This document shows positions 18,222 through 29,950 of a stretch of DNA of 64,000 nucleotides, piece after piece (the first letter of the stretch is position 1; each line of letters opens with the position of its first letter). The stretch comes from Chloroflexota bacterium (GTDB lineage: Bacteria; Chloroflexota; Dehalococcoidia; Lucifugimonadales; GCA-2719675): positions 179,948 to 243,947 of the forward strand of contig PBID01000003.1 of the NCBI GenBank assembly GCA_002719675.1. The letters are read 5' to 3'. The notes under the pieces were generated by a model. It saw only the letters and a program-made list of their open reading frames with translations. It searched no databases and was not told where the DNA came from. The translations under genes were made by a program, and so were the position numbers.

Positions 18222-19304
18222 TTGCCAGGCATTTTATTAAATAGAAAATTATTAGTCTTTTTAGCTCTCTTAGTTCTTGTGATAAGTATATTTGGAGGTA
18301 TTTTAGGGCAAAAGTTTGGAGGGGGATTTTTGGGATCTCCTATGGCTCATATTCAACTTCCGGCTGAATCGATTAGCAGTTCTCCGGTGGGTGAATTAGG
18401 ATTTTTAGGCAAAATATATATAACAAATACGATGATAGCTACTTGGATTACTATCTTGTTTTTATCTGTTTTTGCATTTCTTGGATCAAGGAAAGCCTCA
18501 GAGATACCTAATCGTATTCAAGGATTCTGGGAAATTGTTTTGGAGCTTTTTATTACTACTTGTGAAAGAGTTGCTGGTAAAGAAAAGGGTAGAATATTTT
18601 TTCCTCTTGTCATGACGATTTTTTTGTTTATTGTCACAGCAAATTGGTTTGGTATTTTGCCAGGATTTGGAACTATTGGAAGAGTAGAAAGTCCCGAAGA
18701 AGTATTTCATCATAGAGGCATAGATATTCATTCAGGCGACCATCATGCTTCTGATGAAGATCTAGAAGGTGTTAGGTTGCAGGTTTTTGATAAATTATCT
18801 GACAATGTTTTTGTATTGAATTTAGGATCTGGCCAGAGCGTAACTAATGGAAAAGCATGGATGGATGAACATGAACATGGGCATGAAGAAGGTGGAAAAA
18901 AAGCAGGATTGTTGGTTCCTTACTTCAGAAGTGCTAATACAGATATTAACACTCCATTGGCTATTGCGATTGTTGCCACAATAATGATTCACTTTTGGGG
19001 ATTAAGTACTTTAGGTATATTTGGTCATATTGGAAAGTTTATTAATTTTAAACATGGCCCTATAGGATTTTTCGTTGGGATTTTAGAGGCCCTTAGTGAG
19101 GTAGCAAGGTTAGTTAGTTTTACATTTAGGTTGTTTGGAAATATATTTGCCGGAGAAGTTTTATTGATTGCTATGGCGTTTTTGATTCCTCTTGTGGGCC
19201 TCATTCCATTTTTGGGTTTGGAGGTCTTTGTTGGTGCAATTCAAGCATTTATTTTTTCAATGCTCACATTAGTTTTTGCAACTGCTGCTACATCACATCA
19301 TTAG
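18222..19304 (+). CDS. atpB: ATP synthase subunit a with His-rich loop insertion
   Basis: Fo subunit a, which forms the proton half-channels beside the c-ring. 360 residues, long for the family. The essential Arg is R303 in SFTFRLFGN. Between LPGFGTIG (about 145-153) and the conserved PYFRSANTDINTPLA (from 233) is an insertion of about 75 residues, rich in acidic residues and with eight His at 163-164, 170, 174-175, 217, 219 and 221. By subunit a topology this loop faces outside the cytoplasm. The start is a TTG with GAGGG 5 bases upstream. The 137-base gap to atpE contains no gene I can support. Confidence 0.9.
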   Translation: MPGILLNRKLLVFLALLVLVISIFGGILGQKFGGGFLGSPMAHIQLPAESISSSPVGELGFLGKIYITNTMIATWITILFLSVFAFLGSRKASEIPNRIQGFWEIVLELFITTCERVAGKEKGRIFFPLVMTIFLFIVTANWFGILPGFGTIGRVESPEEVFHHRGIDIHSGDHHASDEDLEGVRLQVFDKLSDNVFVLNLGSGQSVTNGKAWMDEHEHGHEEGGKKAGLLVPYFRSANTDINTPLAIAIVATIMIHFWGLSTLGIFGHIGKFINFKHGPIGFFVGILEALSEVARLVSFTFRLFGNIFAGEVLLIAMAFLIPLVGLIPFLGLEVFVGAIQAFIFSMLTLVFATAATSHH

Positions 19305-19441
19305 GAGAAAAATATTATTATTATTGATCAGTTTTAGGTGAAAATTACTAGAAAATCATTTTACTATTTAAGAAAATTATTTTATAAAGAAAATATACGT
19401 TATTGGTTAAAATTTCAATTACAACATATAAGGAGTAATAG

Positions 19442-19675
<234 letters not shown>

Positions 19676-19718
19676 ATTCGTTGGTTATTACAATTCTACA
19701 GAAAGCTGTTGTTAGATT

Positions 19719-20213
19719 ATGGATGCATTAGGTATTAATTTAGCTACTTTGTTAACACAAGTTGTGAGTTTTTTGGTTTTGTTTTTTATTCTTTCGAAAG
19801 TTCTTTATGGCCCATTGGTAAAAATTATTGACCAGAGGGCTTTAAAAATTAAAGAAAGTTTACAGATGGTAGAAAAAGCGAAATCTGATTCTGCAGAACA
19901 AAGTCGAATAATGGAAGAAAAATTGTCTGAAGCAACGACAGAAGGACAGGCTATTATTGCTGAATCCAGAAAAATAGCGCAGAAATTTCATGATGATGAA
20001 TTAGCTAAAGCTAAGGCAGACATAGAGGCTGAACGTTTAAAGGCAGCGACTAATATACAGCGAGAAAAAGATGTGGCTTTAGAGGAAATACGTAAGGAAT
20101 TTGCTGGCTTGGCAGTTGATGCAGCTGAACGTGTTATTGGAAAATCAATTGATCCTAAAACGCACAAGGATTTGATTGCGCAAGTTTTGAAAGAAGGTAC
20201 AGAAGTCAAGTGA
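19719..20213 (+). CDS. atpF: ATP synthase subunit b
   Basis: 164 residues: one N-terminal membrane helix (about 8-28, LLTQVVSFLVLFFILSKVLY) and a long charged coiled coil rich in Ala, Glu and Lys, the peripheral stalk. A single b gene is present, so the stalk is probably a homodimer. Position between atpE and atpH is standard. Confidence 0.95.
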   Translation: MDALGINLATLLTQVVSFLVLFFILSKVLYGPLVKIIDQRALKIKESLQMVEKAKSDSAEQSRIMEEKLSEATTEGQAIIAESRKIAQKFHDDELAKAKADIEAERLKAATNIQREKDVALEEIRKEFAGLAVDAAERVIGKSIDPKTHKDLIAQVLKEGTEVK

Positions 20214-20299
20214 TGAATAATTGACTTAATTTTGATTAAGTACAGGTGTTCGTTTTGGCTTTAGTGGAAGGTTTAATTTTATGTCGATAGAGGGTTTTA

Positions 20300-20836
20300 A
20301 TGCCTAAGGTATCATCTCCTAAAAGATATGCTCAGGCGATTTTTGAAATTGCTTTGGAGCAAAATAATATTGATTCTTGGACAGACAGCTTGGAAGCTAT
20401 TTATGATGTCCTGGATTCTGTTTCTATTGAAATTTTAGATTCTCCACAGTTTTCTAAGTCAAAAAAATATGAATTGATACAGAATTCTTTTAAGAAAATT
20501 GATAATAAGATGGCTATTAATCTAGTTTGCTTATTAGCTTCTAGGTGTTTGGTGAATATTTTGGGAGATATTCTCATTGAATTTAACAATGTAAATGATA
20601 AGTATAAAAAAGTGTCAAGACCTCTCGTAGTTTCAGCAGTTGAATTAGGAAATAAACAGCTAGATGATATAAAGAACATGTCCAAAGATTTATTTGGAGG
20701 AGAGATAGTACTTGAAACGGCAATTGACCCAAGTATTATTGGTGGATTGATATTAAAAGTGGAAGATACGGTTTTGGATGGTAGCGTTGCGAAGAAGCTT
20801 AATAATATGAGAAAAGAAATAATAAAAAATAATTAA
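20300..20836 (+). CDS. atpH: ATP synthase subunit delta
   Basis: 178 residues linking the b stalk to the top of F1. The N-terminal helical bundle begins RYAQAIFEIALEQ and the C-terminal part has the family signature DPSIIGGLILKVEDTVLDGSV. AGAGGG lies 5 bases before the ATG. Order atpF-atpH-atpA is canonical. Confidence 0.95.
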   Translation: MPKVSSPKRYAQAIFEIALEQNNIDSWTDSLEAIYDVLDSVSIEILDSPQFSKSKKYELIQNSFKKIDNKMAINLVCLLASRCLVNILGDILIEFNNVNDKYKKVSRPLVVSAVELGNKQLDDIKNMSKDLFGGEIVLETAIDPSIIGGLILKVEDTVLDGSVAKKLNNMRKEIIKNN

Positions 20837-20870
20837 ATTTGTATAAAGGTAATTAACAACGGAGGGAAAA

Positions 20871-22382
20871 ATGGCAGTTAATGGGCAAGAAATAGTATCT
20901 GTAATTCGAAAACAGATTAAAGATTTTGGAGCTGATTTATCTGTGGAAAATGTTGGTACAGTAGTTGAGGTAGGCGATGGTATAGCTAGAGTTCATGGTT
21001 TATCAAGCGTTGGAGCTAATGAGCTTGTTGAATTTGATGGCGGGATTATTGGCATGGCATTAAATTTAGATGAAGATGGAATTGGTGTTGTTATTTTGGG
21101 AGATCCTATTGCCGTTAAAGAAGGTAGCGGGGTAAGAGGTACTGGAAATGTTGTTCAGGTGCCAGTAGGAGACGAGCTTATCGGAAGAGTTATTGATGCG
21201 TTAGGTAATCCGATTGATGGAAAAGGCGCAATTAAAAGTACTGAATCTAGGCCAGTGGAAATTATTGCCCCTGACGTAGCTTCTAGGCAATCAGTTGACA
21301 CTCCTGTGCAAACAGGTGTTAAAGCTATAGATAATATGATTCCTATTGGTAGAGGGCAAAGGGAGTTGATTATTGGAGATCGATCTACAGGTAAAACTGC
21401 TCTAGCTATTGATACTATTATTAACCAAAAAGGTGGAGATTTAGTCTGCATATATGTTGCTATCGGACAAAGAGTTGGTAAAGTAGCTCAAACAGTTGCT
21501 AAGATTGAAGAATTTGGAGCTTTTGAGCATACTGTTGTTGTTTCTGCTAATGCTGCTGATTCAGCTCCAACGCAATTTCTAGCTCCTTATACCGGCTGTG
21601 CTATCAGTGAATATTTTATGAGTCAAGGAAAAGATGCCCTTATAGTTTATGATGATTTATCTAAACATGCTTGGGCATATCGCCAAATGTCTTTGTTATT
21701 GCGCAGACCTCCTGGGCGAGAAGCATATCCCGGAGATGTATTTTATTTACATAGTAGATTGTTAGAAAGGGCTGCTAGATTATCTCCTGAGTTAGGTGGA
21801 GGTTCATTAACAGCACTTCCTATAATTGAAACTTTAGCTGGGGATGTATCCGCCTATGTGCCTACAAATGTGATATCTATTACTGATGGACAGATTTATT
21901 TAGAAACAGAATTGTTTAACTCTGGAACTAGACCTGCGGTTAACGCCGGGCTTTCTGTTTCGAGAGTAGGTGGTTCAGCTCAAACTAAAGCGATTAAAAG
22001 TGTAGCAGGTCGTTTAAGATTAGATTTAGCGCAGTTTAAAGAATTGGCCACGTTTGCTCAATTTGGAACTTCTGATTTAGATGAATCTACTAGAGCTCAA
22101 TTGGAAAGAGGTCAAAGGGCTGTGGAAGTTTTGAAGCAGCCAGAAAATAAACCTCTATCATTAGGACAACAAGTAACTATTTTGTTTGCATTAAATAACG
22201 GACATTTGGATGATGTTGATGTGTCAAAAATTTTAGATTTTGAGAATGCATTTCATGAATATATATCTTCTAATCATCAAGATTTGTTAGATGAAATTCA
22301 AAAAAAGAAAGATCTAACAAAAGAGATTACAGAATCTTTGGAGTCTGCAATTTCAAAATTCAAAAAGGCAGGACTGTATTGA
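20871..22382 (+). CDS. atpA: ATP synthase subunit alpha
   Basis: 503 residues, standard length. The non-catalytic nucleotide site has the P-loop GDRSTGKTA (about 169-177), with [13 protein letters not shown] before it and the [28 protein letters not shown] block later. The ribosome binding site GGAGGG is the strongest of the operon. Confidence 0.98.
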   Translation: MAVNGQEIVSVIRKQIKDFGADLSVENVGTVVEVGDGIARVHGLSSVGANELVEFDGGIIGMALNLDEDGIGVVILGDPIAVKEGSGVRGTGNVVQVPVGDELIGRVIDALGNPIDGKGAIKSTESRPVEIIAPDVASRQSVDTPVQTGVKAIDNMIPIGRGQRELIIGDRSTGKTALAIDTIINQKGGDLVCIYVAIGQRVGKVAQTVAKIEEFGAFEHTVVVSANAADSAPTQFLAPYTGCAISEYFMSQGKDALIVYDDLSKHAWAYRQMSLLLRRPPGREAYPGDVFYLHSRLLERAARLSPELGGGSLTALPIIETLAGDVSAYVPTNVISITDGQIYLETELFNSGTRPAVNAGLSVSRVGGSAQTKAIKSVAGRLRLDLAQFKELATFAQFGTSDLDESTRAQLERGQRAVEVLKQPENKPLSLGQQVTILFALNNGHLDDVDVSKILDFENAFHEYISSNHQDLLDEIQKKKDLTKEITESLESAISKFKKAGLY

Positions 22383-22420
22383 TTTTCACTGATTTTTTGA
22401 ATCTAAAATAGGAGTATTTT

Positions 22421-23272
22421 TTGCCTAGCGTAAGAGAAATAAATAGAAGAATTAAAAGCGTTCAGAGTACGGCTAAGGTTACTAAAGCCATGTCTATGAT
22501 TGCTGCTTCTAAGATGCGAAAAACTCAGGAAGCTGCTTTGTTTAGTCGTCCATATAACCAAATGATAGGAGAATTTGTTAATACAATTGTTCCTAGAATT
22601 TCCAACGATGATTCTGTTCATCCTCTTTTGGAAAAAAGAGAAATAAAATCTAATCAGATAATATTAATTACTCCTGATAGAGGATTGACGGGCGGATTAA
22701 ATAATAATGTAAATAGGTTTGCAAATCAGTTTATGGAAGGTAATAGCTCAGAAAATTTAGTCATTGCAGTTGGGAAAAAAGGTTTTGAATTTTTTGAAAA
22801 ATCTCAAAATGAAATCTCATCAGTTTTTACAGATGTTGGGGAAAGCCCTGAAATATCTGATGTTTTACCGATCTCTAAGATTGCTATAGATAATTATGTA
22901 AAAGGAAAGGTTGATGCGGTGTCTGTAATCTTTTCTGAATATGTTAGTTCTACCGTACAGAAACCTGCTGTTTTGCCTTTGTTGCCTATTGAACAAACTG
23001 ACTTAAAGAATGTAGATTTTATTGCTGAACCAAACATCAATGATTTGATAAAAATTTTATTGCCTAAGTTCGTAGAGGTTCAGATATTTCATTGTTTACT
23101 AGAAAGTATTGCCAGTGAGCAGTCTGCAAGGATGGTAGCTATGCAAAAAGCTACTGATGCAGCTAATGAAATGATCGATGATTTGACTTTAAAAATGAAT
23201 AAAGCTAGACAAGAGATGATAACTAATGAGTTGTTAGATATTGTGGGCGGAGTTGAGGCACAAACGTCTTAG
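22421..23272 (+). CDS. atpG: ATP synthase subunit gamma
   Basis: 283 residues forming the rotor shaft. The N-terminal coiled coil begins with INRRIKSVQSTAKVTKAM and the C-terminal helix holds RMVAMQKATDAANEMI, both diagnostic. The start is a TTG with AGGAG 6 bases upstream. Confidence 0.95.
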   Translation: MPSVREINRRIKSVQSTAKVTKAMSMIAASKMRKTQEAALFSRPYNQMIGEFVNTIVPRISNDDSVHPLLEKREIKSNQIILITPDRGLTGGLNNNVNRFANQFMEGNSSENLVIAVGKKGFEFFEKSQNEISSVFTDVGESPEISDVLPISKIAIDNYVKGKVDAVSVIFSEYVSSTVQKPAVLPLLPIEQTDLKNVDFIAEPNINDLIKILLPKFVEVQIFHCLLESIASEQSARMVAMQKATDAANEMIDDLTLKMNKARQEMITNELLDIVGGVEAQTS

Positions 23273-24688
<1,416 letters not shown>

Positions 24689-24706
24689 TTTAGAGGATAA
24701 TAATCT

Positions 24707-24964
24707 ATGTCAATTCATATAGAAATTGCTGTTCCAGAAAAATCAGTTTTCAGCGCTTCTGATGCAACTATGGTTATTGTACCTGGTGCTGATGGTCAGC
24801 TTACTATATTGCCTGGGCATGCTCCTTTGGCAAGTCTTTTGTCAAACGGAAAATTAACATACAGATCATCTTCAACAGAGAAAGATTTTTTACTTACTGG
24901 CGGCTCAATCAGAGTTGAGAATAATCGAATAATGGTTCTTGCAGACGGGTTAGAATTAGAATAG
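24707..24964 (+). CDS. atpC: ATP synthase subunit epsilon, short form
   Basis: Only 85 residues, against 130-140 in most bacteria. The beta-sandwich domain is complete (IEIAVPEKSVFSASD through IRVENNRIMVLADG), but the C-terminal helical hairpin that inhibits ATP hydrolysis is absent. The frame ends at a normal stop, and no sequence resembling the hairpin was noticed in the 105 bases after it. Similar short forms are known in green sulfur bacteria. It closes the operon. Confidence 0.9.
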   Translation: MSIHIEIAVPEKSVFSASDATMVIVPGADGQLTILPGHAPLASLLSNGKLTYRSSSTEKDFLLTGGSIRVENNRIMVLADGLELE

Positions 24965-25069
24965 ATTTATTGTTTCAGGTTTGTAAATCCAATTAACTGA
25001 CATCTGATATTTTAGTGTGGAATTTGTGCTTTTATATTGTAAGATGAGACAATAGTTGAAACTTCTACT

Positions 25070-25948
25070 TCAATTAATTATTCCTAAACGCGGTTCTTTA
25101 ATAGCTGTCTTTTGCCTATTTATTGCTTGTGCTTCTTCTTGTTTGGTTAGAGGGTAAAATCTTTCAGCTGAGTTTAGGATTTTGGGTAATACTGTGATTT
25201 CTCCAGTGCTAGGAGCTGTATGTATGGGTTGTGATAAAAGCCACCATAGCGAAGCATCAATTTCATCTTGAGTTCTATGTGGATCATACCATGTTGTGCA
25301 ATCTGGAGTAGAATCTCCCCATCCTCCTCTTGCTAGCATTTTAATACATTGTATTCCAACATTATTAGTTTTTGCATGTTTTAAAAGTTTTTTTGAATCC
25401 ATTTGATATTTTTCATTTCGCCATATCGATGGACTCATAGGGAACATAATAGTGTCAAAATCAAACCTTCTAAGAGCTTCTAGGTGTACTTTTGGTGCTT
25501 CAGGTCCATGGCCTGTAATACCTATCCATTTCGTAATTCCTTTTTGGCGAGATTCGACTATTGCATCTAATGCACCATTTTTCATAGTTACTTCATCTAG
25601 TTGAGCCATCGTAGATATACCATGAAGTTGTAAAAGATCAACATTGCTAACTTTTAATCTTTGAAGGCAGCTTTGAATATTTTCCCACGCACCTTTTTGA
25701 TCTTTGACGGCGGTTTTAGTTCCTAAGAAGATTTTATTTCGTATTTTTGGAATTGATGGAGCTAAGGCTTCCATAGCATTACCATAACCTGGAGCAATAT
25801 CAATATGATTGATTCCGTATTGATTTATTGCTAAATCAACGATGCCATCTAATTGCTTTTGAGGTAATTCAGATTTTCCTAAAACTATAGCACCAAACGT
25901 AACTACAGTACTTGAGTGGCCTGTTCTTCCTAAAAGTCTTTTTTCCAT
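25070..25948 (-). CDS. Aldo/keto reductase
   Basis: A 292-residue NADPH-type oxidoreductase of the AKR superfamily. The catalytic set is visible: Asp in INHIDIAPGYG, Tyr in the same block, Lys in FLGTKTA and His in LLQLHG. The N-terminus RLLGRTGHSSTVVTFGA is typical. It begins 17 bases after actE on the same strand, so it may be read from the complex III operon, but nothing ties its chemistry to respiration. The C-terminal 30 residues are charged. Substrate unknown. Confidence 0.85.
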   Translation of the reverse strand: MEKRLLGRTGHSSTVVTFGAIVLGKSELPQKQLDGIVDLAINQYGINHIDIAPGYGNAMEALAPSIPKIRNKIFLGTKTAVKDQKGAWENIQSCLQRLKVSNVDLLQLHGISTMAQLDEVTMKNGALDAIVESRQKGITKWIGITGHGPEAPKVHLEALRRFDFDTIMFPMSPSIWRNEKYQMDSKKLLKHAKTNNVGIQCIKMLARGGWGDSTPDCTTWYDPHRTQDEIDASLWWLLSQPIHTAPSTGEITVLPKILNSAERFYPLTKQEEAQAINRQKTAIKEPRLGIIN

Positions 25949-25965
25949 TATTTTAGTGGATAAAT

Positions 25966-26604
25966 TTAGTCGTTAATTGATTGAATATATTTTACCAAAT
26001 CCCAACGCTCTTTTTCAGATAGTAAGTATCTAAAACTAGGCATTGGGGAAGCTGATTCCCTGTTTCGAATATGTGACGAGAACCCTTGTCTGCCACCATA
26101 AGATATGAATGCAAAGACTTCTCCGGGTTTAGCATCTTGAGTTGAAGATTCCAATAAATTGACGGGTAAAGGGCCTTTGTCAATGTACTTTACAATATTT
26201 CCGCTACCATCTAAGTTTTGCCCATGACAAACTAAACAATTAACTCTATATATTTCCTTAACCTGTTCTTCATTATAAGTAGAAAGAAAACGTTGTGGAG
26301 TTGAAAGTCCTTGGTATTCTTCAAGGGAATTGTATGAGAGTTCTTTGCCTGTAATAGGAACAGAATCTCTTGGAGGTAGTAGCCTGGGGCCTTCTTGGGA
26401 CCTGTAAGATTGTTGATAATGCATTTCGCTAAATACCATAACCTTATGCGAACCTGTTTTAGGAATTACTGGTAAATCAAATGACCCTACACCTCGAATA
26501 GTAGTTACACCACTAATATTATTGTAAGAAACACATCCCGTTGCTGAAAATACAGTTAACAGTGTAAATATAAATAAAATTATATGTGTTTTTTTATTCA
26601 TCAT
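25966..26604 (-). CDS. actE: Monoheme cytochrome c lipoprotein, ActE of alternative complex III
   Basis: 212 residues. A signal ends in the lipobox ATGC (lipidated Cys 24), and one heme site CLVCH lies at 123-127 in a class I cytochrome c domain whose Met ligand is probably in SPMPSFRYLL. In alternative complex III this subunit carries electrons from the complex toward the terminal oxidase on the outer face of the membrane. It follows actD by 7 bases, in the expected order. Confidence 0.85.
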   Translation of the reverse strand: MMNKKTHIILFIFTLLTVFSATGCVSYNNISGVTTIRGVGSFDLPVIPKTGSHKVMVFSEMHYQQSYRSQEGPRLLPPRDSVPITGKELSYNSLEEYQGLSTPQRFLSTYNEEQVKEIYRVNCLVCHGQNLDGSGNIVKYIDKGPLPVNLLESSTQDAKPGEVFAFISYGGRQGFSSHIRNRESASPMPSFRYLLSEKERWDLVKYIQSIND

Positions 26605-26611
26605 TAATGAA

Positions 26612-27127
26612 TTATTCCCATCCTCTTTTTACTTCTTCGGCACCATTATTTTTTAATACCTCTTCAGCAGTGGACATTTTTTCTGGAGTTGAAGTAATAC
26701 ATATTCCAATATATCCTTCAGTAATTTTTGTATCATACGCGCCCATGAAAAGCCTTGGCAATCTTGATTCAAAAATAATTCCAAAAACTGTGAATAATAT
26801 TGCTCCTAGCATGGTACCTTCATACATTATTATTAGCATAGGAGGGATAGACAATAGAGGCTTACCTCCCGTTATTAAAGGAAAAGCTATTTGATTCCCT
26901 GCAGTTAATAAAAGACCAACTATAAAACCACACATAGCACCAATAATTGGAAATCTATAAAGTTTATGTTTTGGTTCTTCGTCACCGAATGTTCCGTCTG
27001 GGTAAGGAGTACCAGTCAAAATTTCATATTCGGCTGAACTAAATCCTGATTCAGACACTTTGTCCAGCGCGTCTGCAACAGAATCTTCATCTGTAAACAA
27101 GCCTATAACACTTCTTTTGTTAAACAT
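26612..27127 (-). CDS. actD: ActD subunit of alternative complex III (DUF3341)
   Basis: 171 residues with an N-terminal soluble ferredoxin-like half (IGLFTDEDSVADALDKVSESGFSSAEYEI), two membrane helices (about 84-102 and 115-135) and a C-terminal segment GYIGICITSTPEKMSTAEEVLKNNGAEEV. This arrangement is the DUF3341 or ActD family, an integral subunit without cofactors. Located between actC and actE as in known operons. Confidence 0.9.
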   Translation of the reverse strand: MFNKRSVIGLFTDEDSVADALDKVSESGFSSAEYEILTGTPYPDGTFGDEEPKHKLYRFPIIGAMCGFIVGLLLTAGNQIAFPLITGGKPLLSIPPMLIIMYEGTMLGAILFTVFGIIFESRLPRLFMGAYDTKITEGYIGICITSTPEKMSTAEEVLKNNGAEEVKRGWE

Positions 27128-27137
27128 AATACAATCC

Positions 27138-28514
27138 TTACTCTCTTATAGAAGCAGGCACTTTAGCCCTGCCAATTTTAATTTCATCTCGTCCAACCAT
27201 ACCTTCTTTGATATCAAATAGTGGAATTAGAGGAAAAACTCTTGCGAATAAAAGCATTCCCATTAAAACCCAAGCAAACGTCATAGCAACCATAAGTATT
27301 TCTACTATACTAGGGGAATAAGTTCCCCAGCTGAACATCAAAGGTTGCTTTCTCATTAAACCAGGAACAATGATTAAGAATCTTTCAAGCCACATACCTA
27401 TATTTACGGATATAGTTGTAATAAACATCCACAAGAAATTTCTTCTTACTTTTTTAAATAACCACAAAGGTACAGGGAAAAGGTAAGCTGTAATAACAAA
27501 CACAATAAATAAAGCACTCCATGGCATTTCAAATACCTGCAGTTGCCTCATTGCGAGTTCTGGGCCTTCTAGAGTGTACAATGCATATACCCATTCAAGG
27601 AAAAAGAAGAAAAACCATGCAGTTGCTACTATAATCAGTAGTCTTCCTATAGCGTCTAAATGGTCAGATGTAATGTATTTATCCCACTTAAATAGCCAGA
27701 CCATAACTACCATTACAGTAGCTACAGCAGAAACACCAGAATGGATTGCGCCTATAATAAAATATGGAGCAAAAATTGTAGAATGCCAAGCTTCAGGTCC
27801 AATTTGAGCAGCGAAGTCCCAAGAAACTATGCTGTGCACAGACACAAAAACAGGCAAAACTAGAGCTGACAATAATATCCCAGCAACAATTTGTAATTTC
27901 CACTGAACAGGTGTTCCTCGCCAGCCTAAAGATAGAAATCCATAAATTTTACTTACGATTCCTTTTGTTCTGTCTCTAATTATTGCTAAATCTGGAATCA
28001 AACAAACAAAAACAAATAAAGTACTAGCAGTTAGATATGTCATTACAGCACTTGGGTCCCAAATAAATGGTGATTTTACATTAATCCAAATACCTCTAGA
28101 AAAGTCATATGGAAATACCCATAGATCAGCTCTCCAAGGTCTCCCGACGTGAACTAAGGGAGCAGCTTGAAGTGCAGCTATTAGAGAAAAAACTGTTAAA
28201 ACTTCAGCAGCTCTAGTGATAGGCCTGCGCCATTCAGCTTGAGTTAATCTTAAAATCGCAGATATCATTATTCCGGCATGGCTAATACCTATCCAGAAAA
28301 CAAAATTCACCATGTAGAATCCCCAAAAAACGGGTCTGTTAAGACCTGTAACGCCAACTCCTTTATTAAGCATATATCCAAATGCTGTCATTCCAGTAAG
28401 ATATACTATCAGGCAAAGTAAAGTAGCTATTGGCCACCATTTTGGAGTTGCAAATATAGAGCTTAGTAGCTCCTTATTAATTTGTTTGTCTGTACGATGA
28501 TGATGTTCTTGCAT
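27138..28514 (-). CDS. actC: ActC, NrfD-type quinol-binding membrane subunit
   Basis: 458 residues with about ten membrane helices. The block NRPVFWGFYMVNFVFWIGISHAG, then AILRLTQAEWRRPITRAAE and VHVGRPW, is characteristic of ActC in alternative complex III. NrfD-family subunits bind menaquinol near the outer face. A His-rich N-terminus (MQEHHHRTD) precedes the first helix. It is directly followed by actD, as in other operons, so of the two NrfD genes here this is the canonical one. Confidence 0.9.
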   Translation of the reverse strand: MQEHHHRTDKQINKELLSSIFATPKWWPIATLLCLIVYLTGMTAFGYMLNKGVGVTGLNRPVFWGFYMVNFVFWIGISHAGIMISAILRLTQAEWRRPITRAAEVLTVFSLIAALQAAPLVHVGRPWRADLWVFPYDFSRGIWINVKSPFIWDPSAVMTYLTASTLFVFVCLIPDLAIIRDRTKGIVSKIYGFLSLGWRGTPVQWKLQIVAGILLSALVLPVFVSVHSIVSWDFAAQIGPEAWHSTIFAPYFIIGAIHSGVSAVATVMVVMVWLFKWDKYITSDHLDAIGRLLIIVATAWFFFFFLEWVYALYTLEGPELAMRQLQVFEMPWSALFIVFVITAYLFPVPLWLFKKVRRNFLWMFITTISVNIGMWLERFLIIVPGLMRKQPLMFSWGTYSPSIVEILMVAMTFAWVLMGMLLFARVFPLIPLFDIKEGMVGRDEIKIGRAKVPASIRE

Positions 28515-28549
28515 TTTATTTCTTAATAATAATATATATGTTCATTAAT

Positions 28550-29950
28550 TTATTCTGGCTTTCCAAGAACTAAGACTTCAGTTCTATGGAATTTTTTATG
28601 GATTTTATATAACGATAATTCTTTTTGTTGCCAAATGCTAATTACTGGAATCAATTTTGTTAATAATGTGTAAGCTAGTATTATCGCGCTAATTCCACCA
28701 ACAATAATCATGATATCCGGAATGTCAGGCAATATAGTTGCAGGAATATCTGCGAGGTAAATATTATGTTTGTTAGGATGTTCTGTTAATTGGTATGCAG
28801 GCACATAAATTCTAAGTCTATCCAAGAAGCTTCCTATTAGTATAAAAAATGCTATGATAGTTGGTCCCCAAATAGACCTTCTGATTTTGTTGAAAGGCAT
28901 GGTAATTAAGGGCAAAATAAATAACAAAAATGCTGAACCTAGGAAAGGAACAAAATAAGGACCAGTCATTGACAATTCAATAATTGCTTTTTCAGTTGGT
29001 TTAGCGCCATACCAAAATATAATAAAGCTAGAGAAGAAAAACCAAATCCACATCAATGAAAGAGCAAACATTAATTTTCCTAATGCCCAGAATTGGTCAA
29101 ATTCGATAAAATCTTTACAACCACCCCATTTTCTTAATGCGAACATTGCTAAAATTACAGTAGCTACACCTGCTTGAAATGAATTTGCAGCATGTGTTAT
29201 TGGATATAGCGAATCGATCCATCCGGGAATCAAACTCATTGCGAAATCTGAGCTTATTTGAAAGTTTAGAATTACCAGTGTCATAAAATAAAATGCACCT
29301 AATATTCCAATTCTATGCTTTTGGGTGAACCATTGTTTGGAAGTCCCTATCCATCTGTTAGAAAGGATTGAAAAAAGTTTTTTATGATAAGGGTTTTTTG
29401 AGTTTTCTCTTAGGATCGCAAAGTCAGGTACCGTAGATACCCACAGCAAAGCTATTCCAAGCAGAACCAAACATATGAAACTAATTGAAGTTATTATGTG
29501 AGGCATGTGAGAGTGCATTTTAAGTGATTCAAAGAACCATAATGTTCTTCTACCATCACTAAGACTTGGTAAAACACATAGAACAGGGACGAATAAAATT
29601 AGATTAATTAAGCCCAAAGGAGCAAATAATTGAGCAACTTTAGTAATTGATCTATTCCAATGTCCTTTAGCAATAAATGGTGCAATAGCAACCATGGGAG
29701 CAGCCTGAACAGTGGTGAGTATAAAAACTACAAAAGTCACATAATATCCCCACTCAGCAGGGTTATCAAATCCATCAGTGCTGATTTTTACTATTAATCC
29801 AATTAAACCGATAATGGATAGGATAGAAAGCAAAACCAAAAAAATTCTATTTTTATTATACTTAGAAACATGCAACCCAACTAATTTTTCTGTTAAATCA
29901 GTTTGTTTTGAAAATTGTGTTTGTTGATGTGTGTTATGACTAGTGGACAT
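28550..29950 (-). CDS. Second NrfD-type membrane subunit (ActF-like)
   Basis: About 466 residues with ten or so membrane helices. It lies between the iron-sulfur subunit and actC. It is a diverged NrfD homologue: GYYVTFVVFILTTVQAAPMV replaces the usual quinone-site block, and two membrane helices near the N-terminus are followed by the ALLWVSTVPDFAILRE segment shared with ActC. Known complexes contain ActC and ActF; ActF normally sits after ActE, so the order differs here. I place the start at ATG 29950, with AGGA 5 bases upstream, overlapping the preceding gene by 11 bases. Confidence 0.75.
   Translation of the reverse strand: MSTSHNTHQQTQFSKQTDLTEKLVGLHVSKYNKNRIFLVLLSILSIIGLIGLIVKISTDGFDNPAEWGYYVTFVVFILTTVQAAPMVAIAPFIAKGHWNRSITKVAQLFAPLGLINLILFVPVLCVLPSLSDGRRTLWFFESLKMHSHMPHIITSISFICLVLLGIALLWVSTVPDFAILRENSKNPYHKKLFSILSNRWIGTSKQWFTQKHRIGILGAFYFMTLVILNFQISSDFAMSLIPGWIDSLYPITHAANSFQAGVATVILAMFALRKWGGCKDFIEFDQFWALGKLMFALSLMWIWFFFSSFIIFWYGAKPTEKAIIELSMTGPYFVPFLGSAFLLFILPLITMPFNKIRRSIWGPTIIAFFILIGSFLDRLRIYVPAYQLTEHPNKHNIYLADIPATILPDIPDIMIIVGGISAIILAYTLLTKLIPVISIWQQKELSLYKIHKKFHRTEVLVLGKPE

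Noticed and set aside
24965-25069. Rho-independent terminator between atpC and the aldo/keto reductase gene
   Set aside because: Only weak short inverted matches were found; none has a stable stem followed by T residues.
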